64,000 nt of DNA from Blastocladiella emersonii ATCC 22665 (Eukaryota; Blastocladiomycota; Blastocladiomycetes; Blastocladiales; Blastocladiaceae). The notes beneath the pieces were generated by a model. That model was not told where the DNA came from and did no database searches. It was given only the letters and a program-made list of their open reading frames with translations. The position numbers and the translations under genes are program-made. The stretch is taken from contig JANHCV010000006.1 of NCBI GenBank assembly GCA_025594325.1, positions 1,612,001-1,676,000 on the forward strand, written 5' to 3'. Of the stretch, positions 1 through 9,445 are shown one piece after another; position 1 is the first letter of the stretch; every line of letters begins with the position of its first letter.

Positions 1-1270
1 GCATGACGAAAACTCGAAGCATAGCTGCCGCAATTTCTGTTGGAACGGCAAGCGTGACCAGGCAGCCCAGCGTGCGCCCAGGCGAGGGCTGATTGATTTG
101 GGATGGAGGCACATGAGTAGCGGCCTCCGCAAGGGCGCAGGTCAACGCCATACATGGCTCATGGAGCTTGAGTTCCGTCAGGTTGTGGAAACTCGAAAGC
201 TTGAACAGGGAGGTGGTCATGCTCGCTTGAGGGCAAGCCGCCAGGGTGAGCGACTTGAGACGCGGAAAACGTTGGTCGGCGACTGCAACCTGGACGTGAC
301 ACCCGTCAAGAGCGCGAACCTGAGAGTTCGGATCTGGGCCCAAGTGCCCGATAATGGACGTGGCCGAGTCAATATTCAGCGTGAGCGAAGTGAGCTGGAG
401 GGGAAGCGTCCGCGGCAAGAGCTTGAGCTGATCGGGAGAGATCGACGTGACAACACCACTACGAGGTGAATTCTTAAACCAGTCGTAAGTTGCACCGACG
501 TCCAGCGTTTTGATTGTGGAATAGGCGGTGAGAAGTGTCCGCATCGTCGCCACGTCCAGATCGAACACGCGCAGTGTGAGGTGCTGAATGACTGGTAGCA
601 TGAGCGAAAGGTCACGGGCAATGCACAGACGACGAAGGTCGTGCCGCTCCTCGGTCAATCGACACGCAATACCGTCCTTAAGAGTGACTGTGCTTGCTTG
701 GGAGAAGGTGGAATCGCCGAGCACTGCCAAATCGGTTGCACAGCGCAGTTCCACATCGATCGAGGTGACGCGATCAGCAACGATCCCAAGAAGCTTGCGT
801 AAGGCCGCCGTCGAGTTATAGCGCTGAAGCATGAAGTGTTCGAGTCGGGTCGCCCGTTGCAGCAGGGAGCACAGCGCAGGGACTGCAGGATAAGACCGAT
901 AATCCCCACCTTTCGAGACCATGCAGTCGCGGAAGGCCGTGACGGATTGAACGAGCGCAGCATTGAGAGCGAATCCGCGTGATTGAAGGGAGCCGTCCTG
1001 GCCCTTGTTGAGGTATAAACCAGTTCGCGTAAGTGTAAAGATCTTTGAACGAAGCCCGCCTTCCTTGGTCAATACGCAATCTTCGAGTCGGACGTGCTTA
1101 GCAATCTCGGGCATGACGAGATGGAACAGTTCGCGGTGCGCGCGGGCCAAGGCGAGGAGCGATGCATAGTCCTTAGCGCGGCCTCGGTCCGCACGACCAG
1201 TGCAACGGATAATGATTCGCAAGATCTCTGTGGGAAGTTTGCATAGAGTGGGAGCCTGCATTTGATCCAT
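1..1270 (-). CDS. F-box/LRR-like protein, partial (C-terminus off the left edge)
   Basis: The minus strand reads open without a stop from the ATG at 1270 to the window edge, 423 codons. The N-terminus carries an F-box-like stretch (residues about 8-50, LPTEILRIIIRC followed by a helical Ala/Leu segment). Further on, leucine-rich lines such as LEHFMLQRY, LTSLTLNID, LKSLTLAACPQ and LTELKLHEP recur at roughly LRR spacing. F-box/LRR proteins usually select substrates for SCF ubiquitin ligases; that role here is inference from family resemblance. No intron is needed in the visible part. The start lies 120 bp downstream of the TEL2 stop on the same strand. Codon endings are more A/T-rich than in TEL2 and resemble the 45-56 kb paralog array, but apart from the F-box-like start I see no clear relation to that family. 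Confidence 0.7.
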   Translation of the reverse strand, partial: MDQMQAPTLCKLPTEILRIIIRCTGRADRGRAKDYASLLALARAHRELFHLVMPEIAKHVRLEDCVLTKEGGLRSKIFTLTRTGLYLNKGQDGSLQSRGFALNAALVQSVTAFRDCMVSKGGDYRSYPAVPALCSLLQRATRLEHFMLQRYNSTAALRKLLGIVADRVTSIDVELRCATDLAVLGDSTFSQASTVTLKDGIACRLTEERHDLRRLCIARDLSLMLPVIQHLTLRVFDLDVATMRTLLTAYSTIKTLDVGATYDWFKNSPRSGVVTSISPDQLKLLPRTLPLQLTSLTLNIDSATSIIGHLGPDPNSQVRALDGCHVQVAVADQRFPRLKSLTLAACPQASMTTSLFKLSSFHNLTELKLHEPCMALTCALAEAATHVPPSQINQPSPGRTLGCLVTLAVPTEIAAAMLRVFVM

Positions 1271-1390
1271 GTTGATACATTCGTGTCGAGGTCTCGAGAG
1301 CGAGGACGTTGAGCTGGGCGGTCAGGCGAGATAGCCTGGTTCTAGTGACTCGCTCCTGCCGCGTCCATCACACAACGGATCAATCAATAT

Positions 1391-3977
1391 TCATCGCGAC
1401 AAAACCGCCGACAGCACCGCGGCCTCCTGCCCCTTCTGCGCCGAGTACAGCGTCATGGCGAGGCACCGGAGGACCTTGACGAGGTCCGCGTCGCGGTCGT
1501 CGTCGCGCCACTCTACACACTTCGGTCAGTCTTCGCCCCGCACCGTCAAAAACAACCCATCGCCGTACCGTTGACCCAGTGCCCAATAAGCTGCAGATGC
1601 GCGCCGACCTCGCGCACCACGACCGCGGGCCGGTCGGCGTTGGCCTCGAGGACGACGAGGTACGCGAACAGGAGCGCGCGGCGCGCGACGGCCGAGTGCG
1701 CGGCGGGCATCAGGCTGAGCGCCCAGTCCCATACGTCGCGGACGAGGGTCCATGTTTCGGGAAGGTGGACTACAGGTCCGTTCGTATCAGTTAGATCGCG
1801 GGCGTGATGTGAGCCGATCCACGCAAACGGACGTACCGGTTGTGTACATCACGTTCGCGAGCGCGACGAGCCGCTGCTCGAACACCATCTCGTCCGAGTC
1901 AGCCGTCGCGAGGCCGAGGAGCGGGTAGACGAAGTGCGCGGCGATCCCGGCCATGCGGTTCGCGCGGCCGGCGGGCGGGCGCGAGGGGGTGAGGCGGCGC
2001 GTGGTGCGGCCGACGGCGCGCGCGACGGGAGTGTCGCGGATGGCGGGAGCGTCGGGGTCAGGCGAGGAGGCGGTTGGCGTGAGCAGATTGGGGAGGTCGG
2101 ATCCGCGCACAGTGTCGGCGATGGGGGGTGCGCCGAACGCGAGCCGGTGCGCGAGCAGCGCGACGAGGCGGAAGGCCTCGAGCTGCTTCGGGATCGAGAT
2201 GATGGCGCGCTGGTTGATGTGCTTGAGCAGCGCCCTACACGTCTTTGTCAGTTGCCGCTCACGCCGCGTCAGAAAGAGCCAGACGCACTGGATCGTGAGC
2301 ACGGGACACTTTTCCCCGACCGCGAGAATTGCCTGGATCCGCGCCTGCGTGAACCGCTTCTCCGCCCCGACCCTATCCGCACCCGCCTCCTCATCTTCAT
2401 CGTCGAACGGCGAGTGACAGTTGAGATGGAGGTGCGACACGAGCGCGTCAGCGACCCCCTCGACGTCAAACGCGGGCGTGGCGCGGACGCGGTCGGCGAG
2501 GGCGAGGACCACGTCGTAGACGAGCTGCACGTCGCGGTCGGCGTCGGTGGTGCGGCCCGACGGGTTGAGCGGGGTGGTCTTGGCCGAGGCGCCGTCGGTG
2601 CGCAGCACGTCAAGGCAGTCGCGCAGGAACAGCGGGATCGGTTTGGGTTTCGGCGGGAGCGGTGCCGCGGCGGCGGACGGGGCGGCGGGGACGTCCGTGT
2701 CCGAGTCCTCGTCGTCCGAGTCGGCGAGGGCGGCGGGGAGCCGACCGGGACGCGGCATGGTCGACGGCGCCTTGCTCGGCGTAGGAACGGGTGCAGGCGC
2801 GGTTGCCACGGCGACAGGTGGTGCGCTAGTCCACGCGCGCGCCTCATCGACGAGTCCGCGGAGATGTACGACCTCGGGCGCGTCGCGCGGGAGGCCAAAA
2901 TCAACCGCAGTCGGCAATATCCGCGCCGTGATTGTCTCAGCGAGGACCTGGGCGGGCACGCGCACCTCGGGCTCGTTGCTATTGAGGGCGACGCAGATGC
3001 CCGAGTACAGTGCCTCGTTGATGACGGGGACGTGCGGCGCGACGGCCGCGCACGGACCCGCCGGGCCCGCGACCTCAATGCACCCAGCGCACAGGAGCAG
3101 GGTCTCGGTGAGGTGCAGGAACAGGCGCGTCGAGTGCGAGGCGGCAAAGCTCGGGATGCCCCACATGTGCAGCCACGCGACGAGGTGCGTGACGACAAGT
3201 CCGTCGTCAAGGAGCGCGCGCACGATGGATTTGCGCGCGACCTGGTGCAGCGCGATGGCGTCGAGCGAGACGAGCGGGTCGAGGAGCGGCGCGGCGAGCG
3301 GGCGGGAGCATAGCGCGCGCAGCGTGGCGGAGACGCGGGCCGGAGATGTGGATGGGTCGGCGGCGGCGTGGGCGAGGGCGTCGAGGATGACGCGGTGCCG
3401 CACGGTGCTCCCGACGCGCGTCAGGACAGCGGGCCACGCGGCAGCAGGTGGTGCGGGACTCTGGCGGGCGAGGAGGTAGACGAGCGGCGCGACCGAGCCC
3501 TGCATCGCCATGATTTCGACGATGACAGCGATGCGGTCGGCGAGGTGCGGGTGGTCCACGAGCGCGTCGTTGATCCCCGCGGCGAGCCGAGTGGCGAACA
3601 GCCTATTCACGGTTCGTGATCAGCGCCGTGTGAGATCGGACCAGCAGAAGTCCGTACAGTGGCGCAAAGAACTCGGGCGCATCGCGTTGCATTAGGTTGG
3701 CGACGCGGGTCGGGATCGAGAGCACGGCGCGGGCGGCCTGGCGCTGTTCCGCGGGCGAGTCGGCGGGCCAAGCACTCAACCAGTCGGCGATGGGCGTCTT
3801 GAGCAACCACGCGCGGAGCCGGTCGAGCGTCGCATCGATGCGCTTGCGGTTCTCGGCGACGGCGAGGTCGGCGGGCCGCGCGAGGTCGGACACGAGGGCG
3901 AGGAGGGCATGGTGCGGCGAGTCTGTTACATGGGTTTGCATGGGGTCGGGCGTTGGCCCGTTGCGAGGGAGGTCCAT
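1391..3977 (-). CDS. TEL2: TEL2/TELO2 telomere-length-regulation protein (TTT complex)
   Basis: Four exons join in frame: 3977-3658, 3602-1837, 1769-1569 and 1512-1391, giving 802 residues, close to animal TELO2. All three introns (55, 67 and 56 bp) start GTACG and end TAG. The protein is alpha-helical throughout. The diagnostic C-terminal Tel2 region begins with PLFLRDCLDVLRTD and continues with NRMAGIAAHFVYPLL and VMYTTVHLPETW, matching the PVYLRDC and VAGHFFFPLL regions of human TELO2 as I remember them. A Pro/Ala/Ser plus acidic linker separates the N-terminal solenoid from this region. Known role: with TTI1 and TTI2, TEL2 forms the TTT co-chaperone that matures PIK-like kinases (TOR, ATM, ATR, DNA-PK) with Hsp90. 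It is transcribed divergently from the TMEM135-like gene, 301 bp away. An ACGCGT motif lies 26 bp upstream of the start codon. Confidence 0.85.
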
Positions 3978-4278
3978 GGTGGCGCGGCGCGGGGAGCGGG
4001 AGACGCGTCGATCACTCGTGGAGGGACAAAACCGGCCGGTTCGCGTCACGCGATCGGCGCGTGATGCGGCGGAACGCGTTTCTTTTGGAGTTTTGGGGCG
4101 GCGGCGAAACCGGTGCAAGATTTCGCCGCCCTTGCATGGCCGCCGCGCCGCCGCCGCGCGGAAATCGCGGCGACCCGTTCGCGGCGACGGCGGCCGCCGA
4201 CCGCGGTTTTCCGCTCTCCATCGCGCCCCTTCTCCCGCTCCCACATACCACCGCTAAACGCCACGCTACGCTACTCTC
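3978..4278. promoter_or_regulatory. Divergent promoter TEL2 / TMEM135-like
   Basis: This 301-bp spacer separates the two start codons and holds no gene. It contains ACGCGT at 4003-4008 and a pyrimidine-rich tract just before the TMEM135-like ATG. Confidence 0.5.
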
Positions 4279-6277
4279 ATGGATCCCACGGCCGCCGCTG
4301 CCGCCACCACGTCGCTGGCCGCGTCGACGGCCGCGTCGTCGTCGCGCGCCGGCGCCAAGGTCGTCGCCAACCTGCTGTCGGCCGAGACCTTCTACGAGAA
4401 CTTTCTCGAGCTGCTGGTGCGTTTCCCACGCGCTTTACTGACCACTGTCACCGTCAAGCTGACCGACCCATCCCCCGAAACAGGCCCAGCTCACGTCGCT
4501 GTGCCTGACCGATGAGGAGACCGAGTCGATCGCGTCGTCGCTCAAGCGGTTCCACGCCACGCTGCAGCGCGTGTCGAGCCGCTCGAGCATGTCGGGGTCG
4601 CCGACCGCGTGGCGCGTCGGGGGGAGCGGGAGCATCCCGAGCACGCCCATCGCCGACGACGATTCACCCTGGGAAGTCCCCAAACCGCTGCGGTGCCACC
4701 ACGCGGGGACGTGCGTCCAGCACTGCACGCGCGGGTGGCTGCGGTCGTTTGCCGTCGGGTACATGATCAAGTACGCGGTGGGCACGCTCCCGCTCCTGTT
4801 CTCGCCGCGCAAGCTGCTCGCGCGTCCGGACCTGCTGCGCCGCGAGCTCAACCGCGACACGGTCCAGTTCGCCCTGTTCCTGTCCTCGTTCACGTCCGGG
4901 TACAAGGCCCTGTACTGCGCCCTGCGCCGCGCCGTGACCGCCGTCTACGCCGCGCGCCCGCACTGGTGGGCCGACGCCGACCGGCCTGCTTTCCTCAAAA
5001 AGATCGCCGCGTTCCTCGCCGGCACCCTCGCGTCCGCCGCCATCCTGCTCGACCGCAACAAGACGCGCCGCACCGCCATCTGCCTCTACTTTCTCACCCG
5101 CGCCATCGAGTTCCAGACCAAGTACAACTTCACCGAGTGGCGCAAGAACCGCGAGCTGCGCCGTTTGGGGGATGCGAGCCCGCCGCCGCCGCTCGAGTCG
5201 GCCGACTCGGCTATCGGCATCACCCCGCGCGAGTCCGCCACCGCGTCGCCCGTCCCTCCCTCTTCGCCTCCTTCCCCCAAAACCGCCGTCTCGCGCGTCG
5301 ACCAAGCGCGCGCCTTCCTCGCCGCGCTGCTCAAGCGCATGGACGACAAGCTGCCCGACTTTCTGGCGGGTTCCGCGGGCGTCGTGACCATGATGCTCGC
5401 CTCCTCCCAGATCCTGTTCGCGTACGTGGCCATGCCCGACACGCTGGCGCAGTCGTACATGTCGTTCCTGCTGACGCACGGCGGGCAGCGGGACCGGATG
5501 GGTCCCTTGGTCGCGCACGCGCTGCGGCTCATGGGGCGGACCGTGTGGCGGACGTCCGGGCACGCCGACAAGGTGGACCTGTTCTGCCCGATGCCGCACG
5601 GCGCGGGGACGGGCGCGGGCCCAATGCCGCTGCGCGCCGGCGACCGGTTCAACATGTGCGCCATGATCCACCCGGACACGCCGTCGTGCGCGGGGTTCTC
5701 GGCGAAATGCTTCGTCACGTCGTTCATCCGGTCCGCCAAGCTGTACGCGCCGCTGAACCTGGCCATGACGCTGGTGCTCGGCAGCAAGCGCGCGCGCAAG
5801 GCGCCGCTGCAGACGATGGTGCGCCTCGTCACGTCGACGGTGCGCAGCAGCACGTTCCTCGCGGGCTACGTGATGACGGCGTGGACCGCGACGTGCATCT
5901 TCCGCAATGCGACGGGCACCGAGCACATCAGCTTCTACCTGGTCAACGGGATGCTGAGCGGCGCGTGGTCGCTGATCGAGGCCCCCTCGCGCCGCCTCGA
6001 GCTCGGCCTGTACTGCCTGCCGCGCGCCCTCGAGTCGCTGTGGCGCGCGCTCATCATTTTGGGGGTTCTGCCGCGGGTCCCGCGCGACGCGGCCGAGCGC
6101 GCCGCGATGCCGGTCGCGAAACGCGCGCTCGCGACCGTCCTCACCGACAAGCGCGTCGGCGAGCCCCTGTATTTCGCGCTGTCGACGGGCCTGCTCATGG
6201 CCCTGTACGAGGCCGAGCCGCATATCATCTCGCCCGGGTACAAGAACGTGATGACGCGCTTCTTCGGCGTCAACTGA
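4279..6277 (+). CDS. TMEM135-like multi-pass membrane protein
   Basis: Exon 1 is 4279-4416 and exon 2 is 4484-6277, joined by a 67-bp GTGCGT...CAG intron, for 643 residues. Residues about 115-145 hold CHHAGTCVQHCTRGWLRSF and a following FAVGYMIK segment, matching the Cys-containing start of the second half of animal TMEM135. Residues about 438-475 hold CAMIHPDTPSC and SAKLYAPLNL, matching the N-terminal cysteine-rich motif of the same family. Several hydrophobic segments follow each motif. Animal TMEM135 acts in peroxisomes and mitochondria (lipid handling, fission balance); its role here is unknown. A Ser/Pro-rich linker (about residues 285-330) separates the halves. The two motif blocks come in the opposite order to the human protein. 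The stop is 46 bp from the KAP3 stop on the other strand. Confidence 0.75.
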
Positions 6278-6323
6278 ATTCCCCTCTCAATACACACAAT
6301 GTTCTCGCGCTAGAATCTATTCC

Positions 6324-9113
6324 TCACGCGTACACGAGCTTGACGTGGCCAAACATCTCGGCCGCGTGGTGCTCGTTCCCGTCGTCGTGGTCGAGCGCCT
6401 CGGCGTGCGCGAGCGCCTGGTCCGCGCGCGAGCTTTCCTCATCCTCGTCCTCGCACACGCCCTCGGCGTTGACCCCGGACACGGCGCCCGCGCCGGCGTG
6501 CCCGGACACGAGCGAGATCCACTCGGCGTTGTGGAAGTGGAACTTTTCGATGCGGATCCGGCGTGCCCACTCGACCACCTGCGGGTCCGGCTCCCCGGCC
6601 ACCGCCAGGTCGCAGATCGCGTCGAGACACCGGTCGCACGCGGCGCGGATCTGCGGGTTGCGGTCGTACAGGAGGTCGATGAGGAACGCGACGAGGACGC
6701 CGTCCGGGATCGAGTGGAACGCGTCGTCCCCGAGATCCGTGCCCGGCGAGAGGTCGGGGAGCAGCTGCGCGCGCGTCGCGGGCACGTGCAGCAAAGCGTG
6801 GAACGCGACGAGCATCTGCAGGACCATCTCGTCGTCGTCCTCGCGCGCGCGCATCAGGCCCAAAAGGAGAGAAGGGATGCCGGCGGCCGCGAGCGGCTCG
6901 CCCATGGCGTCGTCGAGCGCGAGCGTGGCGACGAGCTGGACGACTTCGAGCGCGAGGTCGTCGTCCGGCGACGCCTTGGGCATCACGGCGGTCGTGCCCG
7001 GGAGGGCCAGCGTGTCCTCGGCGCGGACGGCCGCGAGGCGCGCGGCGATGTACGGCACGAGGTTGTACGCGGCGGCGAGTTTCGCGTAGTCCATGTCTGG
7101 TACGCGCAGGTTGGCGAGCAGACCCAGCACCTCGACGTGCACGTCGCGCGACGTGGACGCGACGAAGAGCGCCATGAGGTCGTCGATATGGTCGAGGAAC
7201 GCGAGGTGCAGGGCGGCGTGGGCGCTCATGTTGCGGAGCATCTTGAGCAGCAGGTAGTCGCGGGTCAGGACGAGCCGTTTCACGAGGAACTTGAGCCCGC
7301 CGTTCTCGGCAAACACCTCGGCGTTGTGCTCGTTGACGGCCAGGTTGATGGCCAGCGTCATGAGCTCGACCGACACGTGGTCGCGCGGGTACTTGAGGAT
7401 CAGCTTCATGACCTGCGGCAGCGCGTCCGTGTACGTGAAGATGGCCTTGGACCGCTCGTCGCAGCTGATCTGGTAGAGGAGGAGGAGGAGCTCCGGGCTC
7501 GTCTCGTCGTCGCGGTGCAGCACGTCCACGAGGTGCGCGACCAGGCCCATGCGCATCATCTCGTTGCGCCACTCGTGGTCGTGCGACAGGTTCAGGAACA
7601 CGCGCAGCACATCGTTGACGAGCGGCTACAGTCGAAGGGAGATCAGTTAGTGGCGGTTGAGCGGATGCGAAAGGCACACGGACCATGCTCGGGTGCTGGA
7701 CGAGCGGGACCAGCGTGCCGACGGCCTCGGGCTGCGCGCGGATCGCCTCGACGTTCTCGCGGAACTGCGTGAGCACGACGAGGAACTGGACCATGAGCTG
7801 AACGACGGCCGCCGAGTGCTGCGTGACGGTTGGGCGGTCGACGAGCGCGAGGAGGCTGCCCGTGATCCCGCGCTTGACCATCTTGGCCTGGATCGCGGGG
7901 TCCTCGGCGAGCTGGAGCAGGATCGAGATCGCACTGTACAGCACCGCGTCCTGGCGCGCGAGCACGCCGACGGCCTTGCGGGTCTCGGCAGTCGCAGGCG
8001 CCGCAGGATCGCGCAGCGCAGCGAGCGGTTCGCGCAGGACCGCGAGCCGCTTGATCTCGTAGTCGATCTGCTTGACGCACATGTCGCCGACCTTGTTGCT
8101 GGTCAGGACGCCGCGGAACTGCGGGCACAGGGCGAACTGGTGGAAGGTGCCGAGGATCGCGGCGCCGAGCTCCATGCTCTTGCGCGTATCCTCGCGCAGC
8201 GTGCGGGCGAGCGCCGAGAGCAGCGACTCGTTCCCCGCGAGGCTCTCGAGATGCTCGTGGTTCACGGCCAGCTTCAGGATCTGCCGCGTGCTCCGGATCG
8301 TCGTCGGCAGGTCCTCGTACAGCAGCTCGATGTACCCCTCGAGGTCCTCGAGCCGCGCGGGTTCGTCCGAGTCGGGGCTCGCGTCGCCCTCCCACACGGC
8401 GTCGGCCGCGAAGCTCGCGGCGAGGTTCGTCGCGCTTGACGAGACCGACGCGCGGCTCGGGCGCCGGGAACTTGCGGGTGGCGGTGCCGCGTTGGGCGAC
8501 GTGGACCCGGACGCGCGGGAGGACGACGACGGCGGGATGCGGGTCCCGGGACCGAGGTTGACGTTGCTCCCGCCGCAGTTGATCGAGTTGAGGCTGCCGC
8601 GGATACTCGACGTGCTGCCGCCGCCGCCGCTGTTCCCGCTGCTCGAGAGCGACCCGCCGCCGGGGGCAAGCCGGCCGGCGCTCCCGCGCGCAAGCAGCGA
8701 CTGCAGCAGGCCCACGACGCGGCCGACCTTGGACGGGTGGATCAGCTTGCACTTGGCGGCGATCTCGGCGGCGAGGGACGGTAGGTCCGTCGTTGGGGTC
8801 AGCGACTTGATGTGGATTCTAGTTGTGCGGGTGTCAGTCCAGGTTAGGGGTGGCAACGTGGCGAGCGTACACTTTCTGCGCCGGGATGGGCGGCTCGTCG
8901 GGGCTGTCACTGATCGTGTAGTGGACGACGAGCGCGGGTTCGTTCGGGTGGAGTTCAATGTCGCCGGGCGTCAAGCGTCTATCAACAACAACTGTCAGCA
9001 TCCATCATGCGATCCCAGCACTTGATGCACACTCACCGCTTCTTCCCCGCCGCGGCCGCGGCAGATCCATATCGGTCACTGACAGGGCTCCGCGATGGGC
9101 TGGCAGACGACAT
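6324..9113 (-). CDS. KAP3: Kinesin-2 associated protein KAP3
   Basis: Four exons, 9113-9037, 8978-8871, 8818-7684 and 7625-6324, give 873 residues. Introns are 52-58 bp with donors GTGAGT, GTACGC and GTCCGT, all ending TAG. The first exon was found by homology: KKRRLTPGDIELHPNEPALV corresponds to the start of animal KAP3, followed by CKLIHPSKVGRV and GYIELLYEDLP. The rest is an armadillo-repeat array (LRVFLNLSHDHEW, ALPQVMKLILKYP, VLGLLANLRVPDMDYAKL, RIEKFHFHNAEWI) matching the family end to end. A Ser/Gly/Asn-rich insertion lies at about residues 100-175. KAP3 links the heterodimeric kinesin-2 motor to cargo and is needed for anterograde intraflagellar transport, so the organism very probably makes flagellated zoospores. 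It is divergent from the myotubularin gene. Confidence 0.92.
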
Positions 9114-9445
9114 GGTGGTGCAAGTTTGCGGTCAAGGCTGCTTCATGAGCGAGTGAGGGTGGGCGCCAGCGTCCATGGTGCATGTCGAGGAGGGAATGCG
9201 ACCAGTCGCGGCCGCAGCTCGAGACAGGGTACTCGACGCGTCGTTTGAGCGTGAGACAGAGCGCGCGAGCGGTGCGAGACACGTCGCGGCGGACGCGTGC
9301 GGGTCAGGTGGGCGCCTCGAGCCACGTGTTGCTCGCGCCGCTCACTTCCCTCTGCGTTTTTCGCGGGTCGCCGCTCTCGCTCCCCTCTCCCTCATCGCAC
9401 ACGCACCACCGCGTGCACCACAACGCACCACAACGCACCAACACC
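9114..9445. promoter_or_regulatory. Divergent promoter KAP3 / myotubularin
   Basis: This 332-bp spacer carries ACGCGT at 9236-9241 and 9293-9298 and a CT-rich tract at about 9345-9395. A tandem AACGCACCAC-like repeat precedes the myotubularin ATG (9421-9440). No gene is seen. Confidence 0.45.

Noticed and set aside
4609-7089. 826-codon frame crossing TMEM135-like and KAP3
   Set aside because: It spans two well-supported genes on different strands in the wrong frame and is Arg/Pro-rich noise.
9182-9445. 88-codon N-terminal extension of the myotubularin
   Set aside because: The PH-GRAM domain starts exactly at the Met encoded at 9446; the upstream text is promoter-like.
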